Shown here: positions 56,610 through 64,000 of the stretch, piece after piece
Numbering within the stretch: the first letter of the stretch is position 1
Layout: each line of letters starts with the position of its first letter
DNA from: Siphonodentalium dalli
Lineage: Eukaryota; Mollusca; Scaphopoda; Gadilida; Siphonodentaliidae
Reading direction: 5' to 3'
Length of the DNA: 64,000 nt
NCBI GenBank assembly: GCA_032622095.1
Contig: CP136065.1
Location: 54,557,949-54,621,948 of the forward strand
Made by a program: the position numbers and the translations under genes
Notes under the pieces: generated by a model
Database searches by the model: none
What the model was told of the DNA's origin: nothing
What the model saw: only the letters and a program-made list of their open reading frames with translations

Positions 56610-56828
56610 CTAATCACATGTGTTGTTATTATTTTGACACAAGAGAACCTGCATGTCTTGTCCCCGACACGGTGGAATGTCTCCGGACAGTAAACACTTG
56701 CGTGATCTCCACCTGATACCGATTCCACAGGTCTTCGAACAAGATGTCCACTCGTCCCAAGCGGCCCACGACCCGTCACCGTTCTTGGTCACGTTTGTCG
56801 TATTGAATGTAACGACTAGCCGCGGAGC
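56610..56828 (-). CDS. Thrombospondin type 1 repeat exon
   Basis: A splice acceptor (tttcttccag before GCT at 56828) opens a 72-codon exon: APRLVVTFNTTNVTKNGDGS, then WAAWDEWTSCSKTCGIGIRW, RSRKCLLSGDIPPCRGQDMQ and VLLCQNNNNTCD. This is one TSP1 domain with the WxxWxxW motif, CSxTCG, the RxR basic strand and six cysteines. TSRs belong to secreted or surface adhesion proteins. A TAG follows TCD directly. Either this is the last coding exon, or a donor at CAT/GTGATT continues it. No upstream exon was recognised at higher coordinates, so most of the gene is not identified or lies beyond a long intron. The plus frame at 56653-56841 is a shadow. Confidence 0.8.
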   Translation of the reverse strand, partial: APRLVVTFNTTNVTKNGDGSWAAWDEWTSCSKTCGIGIRWRSRKCLLSGDIPPCRGQDMQVLLCQNNNNTCD

Positions 56829-56909
56829 CTGGAAGAAATAAAGAAAACATATTCTAAAGCTAATTTTCACCAACTCATTGAAGAAGGTATACATGATATT
56901 GGCATTCAA

Positions 56910-57989
56910 ATATTAGAATCAACAGAACCCTCAGCATATCCAACTCGATGAGAAATTCATTCTGCATCCAATTACTGAAACTGACATGTTAGGGAATATG
57001 GAATCTCAAATGTCGAAAATGTCTAAAAAAATGTAAATAATATTTTTTTTTAGCTGCATCCAAGTGTGCCTACCTGCTAAACAAGTTAGATACAACGTCA
57101 TAATTGATACATTTGGCACCCGAAATTACCAAACAATCGCAATTTTAAGATTTTGAAATATCATATTTCCTCAGATTCAATGTAAACATGTGTCACAAAT
57201 ACACAATAAAACATCTCATGGATATCTCACAACCAGACCAGATGGTAGGCAGATCACAACACATGGATTATTTTGATTAGATTAGTCTGTCTGACACAGG
57301 CCACCGACCACCCCTCTGATTGGATTAGGTGACTAGGAAAGCATGCATGTCCACTAGAAGTTATCTCTTCACAACAATATGATACACACTTGTGGGCATG
57401 GCTCTCTCAGCCTCTCTGACTGGGCTGACTCTTTTCAATCATTGTTGACACATTTGGAAATCGAGATCACATAATTCTTAAAGTTACTATTATATGTATT
57501 GCAACTTTCGCAATTTTTGACCAAAAACCAGTCGACCAACAAGAGACATTGGGTGTTCACCAACAGACGACACACTAGACGGTAATGTTCATTCACTAAG
57601 CGTTTGTATCCATTTTGATAGGGAAGTTTATTGTTCAACTGTGATTTAATATCCGTGATGTACGAAGCAAGAACACTGTTGACGATTTCCGTACTATAGA
57701 CTGGTTCCTGTCCCAAATTGAACAATAACCATAGTAGCCTGTGCCTATCAGCTTTACTGGATTTATTTGACGTTCCCCTCAGTGTGAATGTGGACTAGAA
57801 CCGCAATGTGGCATTGTATACAAAAGATACATTTCCATGATATTAAATGATCTATATTTATAACACAATTAGCCTCTAAATCCGGCCTCATATTTTTTAG
57901 TAAGACACACGTGTATTACGGCAGTGACGTAAGAGCTTAAAGCAATTATATCGATGGCAATATGCACCGTGACTTTAGTATTATGTTAA
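56910..57989. other. No recognised gene; one ORF of note
   Basis: The minus frame at 57435-57725 (96 aa, KRLVNEHYRLVCRLLVNTQC, SCNTYNSNFKN) is open with a start and stop but has no domain I know. It lies upstream of the TSR exon on the same strand, so an unrecognised exon is possible. Confidence 0.25.
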
Positions 57990-58453
57990 AGACACGGTTG
58001 GCCTTGGCGGTGGGTACCCTGTGAAAATATATCCACCCGTCAAAAACCGCCACAAACAGAAAGAACATCAAAATGTAGATAGACTCTGTACGTATACAAA
58101 TAAGAAATATCGCATAAACAGTATGTTATGGTCATATGTTTGACCATTGTTATGGTGTTTGTTTATATTATGATGGTAAACATAAAGAGCGTTCTTTGTT
58201 GGTGAATACCTGATATGGAACTAATAAAGAGCGTTTATGCCATTTGTGTGTGATTAGCCAGTAGCATTGTGCTGTCTTCTGTAACACAACCAGGCTCTTG
58301 CTTAGGTAAAATATAGTAGGTCTTTATGATACCATGCTGTTTACGCGATGGTCATGGTATATATGAACGGAACTGTATGCGTTTTAATGTTTTCCTGTTT
58401 ACGGTGTTTGGAACAAATATGAATATTTTCGACAATTAAGGCCGCACGTGCCT
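57990..58453 (+). mobile_element. TTAA-inserted ~0.5-kb element, copy 5
   Basis: TTAA at 57986-57989 and 58454-58457. Same orientation as 30539-31033 but lacks ~30 bp internally (the 'tgtaaacaaaagcataaaaag' region near 58155). Confidence 0.85.
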
Positions 58454-58559
58454 TTAATTAGAATATAATTATGATATTCAATTTGTGTTGGGTTATTTAG
58501 TGTTGACTGTGAGATAAACATGGATGATAAGGGTGGTTGAACAAATTTAGTTCTTGGTG

Positions 58560-59200
58560 GTATGATTGCGACAATATTGAAATTCTGGCAAGTTATGGGT
58601 TAATATCGGCACTTCTGTGCGGCCGCGGCCCCCGTCCGTGCATGGGTGGGTTTTCAGGTGAACTCATCCCAATGTTTTGGTCACTAAAATCACACCAGAC
58701 GACCAATGGGCGGTCCTGGCTGGTTAGCTTCATCGCGACAAACATATTGTGATGTCGACATTTTGAGTGTTAATTGCCTGCCATGGCTTTGGCTGGTGAT
58801 TCCCACTTGTTTCTATGCGAATGTAGTAGATGGTACTTCCGCTACATATATGTGTGGCGTTCTTAGCGGTACGATGGCGACATGGGGGTCCAGCCTGCAA
58901 GTAATGTCAATGCAGATACCATATTGGAATTCTGGCAAGTTATGTAGGGGTTAATATCACCACTTCTGCGTGCCTGCGGCCCAAACAGTGCGTGTATGTG
59001 TTTTCATGAGATCCCGCACTACTCTTGTATCTAAAATCCCACCTAAACACAATGTGGCCGGTCTGGGTTGATCCCGATCCTAGCTGCTCTGTGCGGGTTT
59101 TCGTCATGGCACCATGTCAATATATTTGGGCTGGTATTATGCGATTCGGGGCTGGATTAATACGATTCCATATGATAACAAAGAAAAGCAATATTATTTC
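58560..59200. repeat. Tandem duplication, ~347-bp unit
   Basis: aattctggcaagttatg occurs at 58581 and 58928, both followed by 'gggttaatatc', 'cacttctg' and 'gcggcc'. The units are strongly diverged. Open frames at 58537-59207 are not supported. Confidence 0.55.
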
Positions 59201-59814
59201 GGGCTAACATTTACTCCGCGATGCCCATGTGAAATCTATTGACACATTAAAAAACAAAGTTTTACGGTATTATTAAATCACCCGTTTGGCGAAAAAACCA
59301 ACCGACCTCAAGGGATCGACTCGTTAAATCTCGTACCATAATTTCGACATGAGGATTGAATTACCCAAATGTTTTGATGTAAAAATTACAGAATAAAACC
59401 TTTCCGATAAAAGTATGAACTTAAAAGTTGAAAAATTAGTGTTCACTAAATATATGCAAATTAGCACGTGGCAGGCCTAGAACCAATCAGAAGCGGGTAA
59501 AATGGAGAGGAGGGTAACAATACACAGTTGTCGCCCGCGCTTGAGTTAGACACGCGGATTTGCCGCTCGCTCGAGACTAGACCAAGTATTCTCTGTCCAC
59601 AAAAGCTTGGGATATCGGTCACCCCAACCGATATATCAGGTAATCAAACATTCAAGTTTTGGGTCGATAAACACATTCATAATCATTGTTGTCAGATGGT
59701 AGGAATCTGTTCACAGGAAAAAAAAGGAAAGCAATTTCGAAGTAGAGTATCCATGCGACGAAATGTCTGATTTAGGTTGAACAGAGTGCAGGCGTGTCGA
59801 TTCCAAGAACGTTA
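59201..59814. other. Unique DNA with a CCAAT box and a donor-like site
   Basis: At 59483 'ccaatcagaagcggg' resembles a CCAAT box. An open frame starting 59528 (MSPALELDTRIC ... SVTPTDISG) ends near a donor-like tatatcag/gtaatc at about 59639. This could be the first exon of an unrecognised plus-strand gene, but the support is weak. Confidence 0.2.
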
Positions 59815-60207
59815 ACATGTGCCTGTCATTTACAGAATGAGGTCCCGGAGGGTGAATTCACACTCTGGGGACCTCATTCTGCTTAGGCATCACCTTCTCT
59901 GGAAAGTTTCTTTATTAACAAATTTCAATAGAAACTTCTTCACATATATTCTATTTCTTGTTTAGTTTCTCTATATATCCCCAAATTGACAGGCGACACA
60001 TTGCATAATCGAGGTTCCCAATGGGTTTACATGACAATATTCACCATTTGGGAACTTCAATCTGAGTCTATGTCTCCCATGGCATATGAGGCCATGCAGA
60101 TTGAGGTCCACAGGGGATGAATTTGGTTATGCTAGCCCGCTGTGCCGGATAGCGTCACCACATTCACCCTCTGGGGACCTCATTCTGCAAATGACAGGTA
60201 AACATGT
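59815..60207. mobile_element. hAT-like MITE, ~390 bp, long form
   Basis: Left acatgtgcctgtcatttaca and right atgacaggtaaacatgt are inverted; 'gaatgaggtcc' pairs with 'ggacctcattc' at both ends. The middle has 'attgcataatcgaggt' as in 2162-2572. Two hairpin modules are present. Its sequence between the gtcatt tips is the best-preserved long form in the window. Confidence 0.65.
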
Positions 60208-62679
60208 AGTTTATTTTCATGTCATAATTATTGAAATTTATTTCAATGGCAATTTTTTTCACTTTCATGACCCCCTTAACATGTGAACCGAACAAGTTTT
60301 GGTTGCGGACGAAATGGACAACATACTGTTCTGCGATAATAATAGTAATCAGATTCTTGTGAAGTAGGGGGATATATGTAGCGGAAAGGATAATTATCAA
60401 AACAGAATAGCGTGGCTATTTGGACTTCAGCGTTTACTAACAAGAAACGCATGTTGTGCGTTTGTCAGCGGTAGAGTTATTATAGCTGCATAATAATGCT
60501 CTTAATAATAGCCTATTATACAGATGCCTGGTCCACAGTGTTCATATATAAAAATACACATTAAGAAGCTTAATTACGACATAGAACTGATTTACGTCGG
60601 CTGTAACACTATTTATGCACAACGCATTTGTTATTGCAAATTAAAAACAAAAAATATGCAAATGCATGCAATTTGCGACTGTTATGAAAGGTTGGAGTTT
60701 ATAACAGAATGTTGTCAGAAAACATTTAGGGGGTGAGGTAAGTACTTCTTATTACAGTGCGGACTGAATCGCAGTTTTATTGTATTCTGATTTTAACATC
60801 AGGTCAATGTATAAAACAGGTTGCGAATAGACGTACTTAAGAATATCGAGGACATACGGAATAAATTTCGAATAATCGCATATTGTAAAGCTTTAGCTGA
60901 AATTCATGATTAGGCCTCCATTATACAAAGCTCCACGTGAACATTGTGGTATTTATTTTGTAAAATTATGTATAATTTATATACTTAGTTGTATCGGAAC
61001 TGAGCATGACTGCCAGGGCAACAATTGTCGAAATGTTACCCTCGATGGTGACAAGTGATTTCCAGCCCGCCATGTTACCAATCAGAAGAGAGGAGAATGG
61101 GACGAAGGACAACCATGTCAAATTATCACCCTATGATGATTTCGGTCAATATAGCACCAAATATTCATGCAGTAAGGTTATTCATGTTATACTTTCACTT
61201 CGAGAAAAGTATTTTGTCACTTTTAAGTGGATCATCTATATCATGTGGTTTATGTTACATTATACACAAAACAGACATGTTGGTGAGTTGAGTCCGGTAA
61301 AGGTATTGGTGTTATTTTAAAACGAGGTTTGGAAGCCTGTACGGATCATGAACCATTTGGTAACTGAATATCTCTGATGAATATTTACTTGATTTCCATT
61401 GGTTCATTTGTAGGATTGTTTAACAAACTTCAATAAAGATCCGAATATGGACAAAATTATCCGCATAGTGTTTCTCTGCCTATCGTCTGTCTATATTATG
61501 CGAACATTTCTGGACCATTCCATACTTTACGTTTATAAAGAAAGGTTCCATTCAGTAACTAAAGTGTTAAGATTACACTACTCGTCTACGACTAACTATT
61601 TTTTTAACCAACCGTAAAAATTCCCAACAGCAGCACGAGAATAACCACTGCAGCACCCGCTGTTTCCATATCTTTAATAGCGTCAGTCTATATTATTCTG
61701 ATTCGCCTGAAATGTGAAGATCCATTTGTATCACCGTTTCAACTCGGCGAAATAATTGCAAATACTATAACTACCGTAGCCGGCCGTGTAGTTTTGTGAC
61801 TAAGGAAAACAAAGAGGAAAAAAAGTCTATAAATCTTACCAGGCCAATGTCTCATGGCGGTCAAACTAAATTTCTAAGGATGCCCATGTATCACATGCAT
61901 TGCATAAAGACATGGTTATGTAAGCCTGGATTTACATATTTTAGTTATATTCAACCACATGTTATTAGTTAAATTTGACATCCCATTGCACATTCACATC
62001 GCACTCTTAACAATACTGAAGTCAATGGACATTATCCAGATCAAATTCGTGTTGCAATCTTGTGTGCCAGCGTATTTTATGTAATAGTCTCGCAAGTATA
62101 TTAATAGTCCACCTTTCTACATGACATTAACCTGGATACTCAATAGCTCATCAATGCCAATGTTTAGACAAATTGAAAGTTGATTGACTTCCGTATTTTG
62201 GGCCTTCGTGATCAAACATTCGTAAGGATCTAAACATGTTATTCGTCACAAAAACGAACATCGTACCGATTTAATACGAAACTGTTTTTTTTGTGTGAAT
62301 AATTTTAGTGAAATATGATATTGGGTTATGCCTCTTGTATCGAATTCACAAACCGATTATGTCTATACCCATATTATATTTGAACATAACTATAATAGGT
62401 AAATCCTAGATCATGACATGAATCTCTACTCTGGCTAACGCCCGTAGAGATCCTATTCCACCAACTTTTAAAATTTTGACAGGGAACCGTATAAAGTCGA
62501 AAACATAATGCGGGGTACACATTTCTTAGTTATTACCTGTTCATTAATAGTGTACTTCACTGTAGGTGAAGATCCCAACTCAAAATCGCACAATTTAAGT
62601 GACTTTGTGAGCGATTTTGCTTTGCGTCGTTAACAATTATGGAATTTCTCCTGGGTAAATAATTCAATGCTTATAGAAA
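60208..62679. other. Long stretch without a recognised gene
   Basis: AT-rich. On the plus strand at 60982-61050 one frame reads CIGTEHDCQGNNCRNVTLDG, which resembles linker sequence between extracellular cysteine-rich domains but ends in a stop. The overlapping frame at 61006-61320 (104 aa) has no domain. No repeat identified. Confidence 0.3.
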
Positions 62680-62813
62680 AAAATTAAAACAGCTAGGAAA
62701 TGGATGTGACCATGGCAGGTATTTTTTCAGAGCACATGAAGCCGGTATATATATATATATCAATATTTCGTTTATTTGTAAACCTATCTTATACCTCCTT
62801 CCAAATTACGTAG
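62680..62813. repeat. Direct repeat shared with 56290-56420
   Basis: Contains the same ordered blocks, with a short (TA)n expansion at about 62746-62761. Confidence 0.6.
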
Positions 62814-63538
62814 ACGCTCGAATGAGCCATGTCCGTTTAAGGAACAGGTATTAACTAAGAAATATACAATACCTGGGTTATTTTTAATGTTATATTGTTC
62901 TCCGTCAAAACATTAAAACGTTGAGCAACTTCTTTCTCAGATCGAATCATGCGGACCAGTGATATCGGGAATACTTTTCTGATTGGGGTTTTTCATTGAG
63001 GATCTATATTTATCATATAATTATATCAGTTTGTATTGATAAACTCTTCTGAAATTAATTCCCTATATCGAACGCAAATAATGACACATTTCAAATGATT
63101 GATTGATTTATTTATTGCAAACTCACATTTTAACAGTGAAACAAGCAAACGTTTATACACTATGTACAACAAATTTGGATATCACGTTCATATCATAGGT
63201 CATTTCACATACGTAAAAATATGCATGAGTATTATTATACATCCGTAATTAAATTAGATGAAACAGTAACAGGTGATAAACTTAACATTTATGATAAGTA
63301 AACGTGTTCACACATAACAATAAATATATATTTTTTATTCGGCTCATATCGAATATAGGACATATTCTTAAGGACTTTGTGCTAACCCAATTTCCCCCAA
63401 ATTTGATGGAGTCAAAATAAAGGATTATGTTCACTTTTATTAGTAACCACAGTAACCAAACTCATTGATGCAAAATTTTAAGAGTATAATTGATGGTGGA
63501 TTATGTTAGAAATACTAAATGTCAAATTTATAGATGTT

Positions 63539-64000
63539 TTTAAAATCTATTTTTTTCGAACCCAAATTCAACAAACACAAAGTCCATATCTGAGAAAAAA
63601 ATATGGCAATGTGTAATGAACACTGATCCAATTGTTTACATATGATAGAATAGCTTGCATAACACTGCTTGTTGGGAGGTGACAGTTAAGTGTTAATATC
63701 TGTGGACAATGGTGTATTGTGAATCTCTTGACAAAAGAATTGTGTAATCCTCAATCTGGGGATACCCTGTAGCCCAGAAACTAGACCACAAATCAGGAGA
63801 TAATATTAACTTGACCCATCAAATTCAGTTCCCAAATAGCATTACTGAGCAATGAAATCTACCATTTTTAAACTGAAGAAATGTGAGTATATCTTTATTG
63901 TTCATCATTATTCAGTGTTCACTACACATACCCATATTTTTCTTAGATATGGACTTTGTGTTTGTTGAATTTGGGTTCGAAAAAATAGATTTTAAAAGCA
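63539..64000. repeat. Inverted repeat running off the window
   Basis: 63539-63628 (aaaatctatttttttcgaac ... atgaacactga) is complementary to 63911-64000, which reaches the last base. The ~280-bp loop is AT-rich. The outer boundary at 63539 or earlier is unclear because the right side is cut by the window end. Confidence 0.75.

Noticed and set aside
61006-61320. 104-aa plus-strand ORF
   Set aside because: No domain; becomes Phe/Ile/Tyr-rich as expected from AT-rich noise; a second frame is equally open over the same bases.

Overview
This window reads as a repeat-rich stretch of an animal nuclear genome, most likely a marine invertebrate and plausibly a mollusc. It has spliced genes with GT/AG introns, TATA-type promoters, decayed non-LTR retrotransposons, many short non-autonomous DNA transposons and AT-rich unique DNA. 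There are no bacterial-style operons. The mollusc assignment is an inference from remembered repeat style (the 'gttcatatttgg ... ttcagatttgttcaaat' family and 'ttccggatgataactc' arrays) and should be checked by alignment.

The main genes are a minus-strand family of METTL7/TMT1-like membrane-anchored SAM methyltransferases. Copy 1 has exon 1 at 15918-16424 and exon 2 at 14228-14458 (245 aa, two exons, phase-0 intron). Copy 2 has exon 1 at 32256-32762 and exon 2 at 25274-25504 (245 aa, intron 6.75 kb). Copy 3 has an intact exon 1 with a good donor at 45290-45796, but I found no third exon 2. Copies 1 and 2 lie in a segmental duplication (about 13873-16600 and 25138-32990). Their length difference comes from later insertions, so each copy supplies empty sites for transposons in the other. 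A minus-strand exon with one thrombospondin type 1 repeat lies at 56610-56828.

The rest is mostly mobile DNA. (i) 1-13.9 kb: dispersed repeats with a hairpin hAT-like MITE family, a TA-flanked palindromic pogo/mariner-like MITE family, a TTAA-flanked element carrying twin hairpins, and degenerate pieces of a 353-bp repeat. (ii) 17-24.5 kb: fragments of at least four LINEs plus a second twin-hairpin element. (iii) 33.5-41.8 kb: a nested cluster. A repeat was split by a 5'-truncated LINE with a 10-bp target duplication; that LINE was then hit by a second LINE fragment and by a 4.9-kb foldback made of opposed 353-bp tandem arrays. The foldback sits where the polymerase FADD box should be. (iv) 44-55 kb: a full twin-hairpin element with TTAA duplications, another LINE 3' end, a 69-bp tandem repeat, a 0.2-kb-arm inverted repeat, a complete small foldback and three of five copies of a ~0.5-kb TTAA-inserting element. 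(v) 55-64 kb: the TSR exon, further MITEs, and one arm of an inverted repeat that runs off the window.

All coordinates and repeat comparisons were made by eye; no alignment or database search was run.
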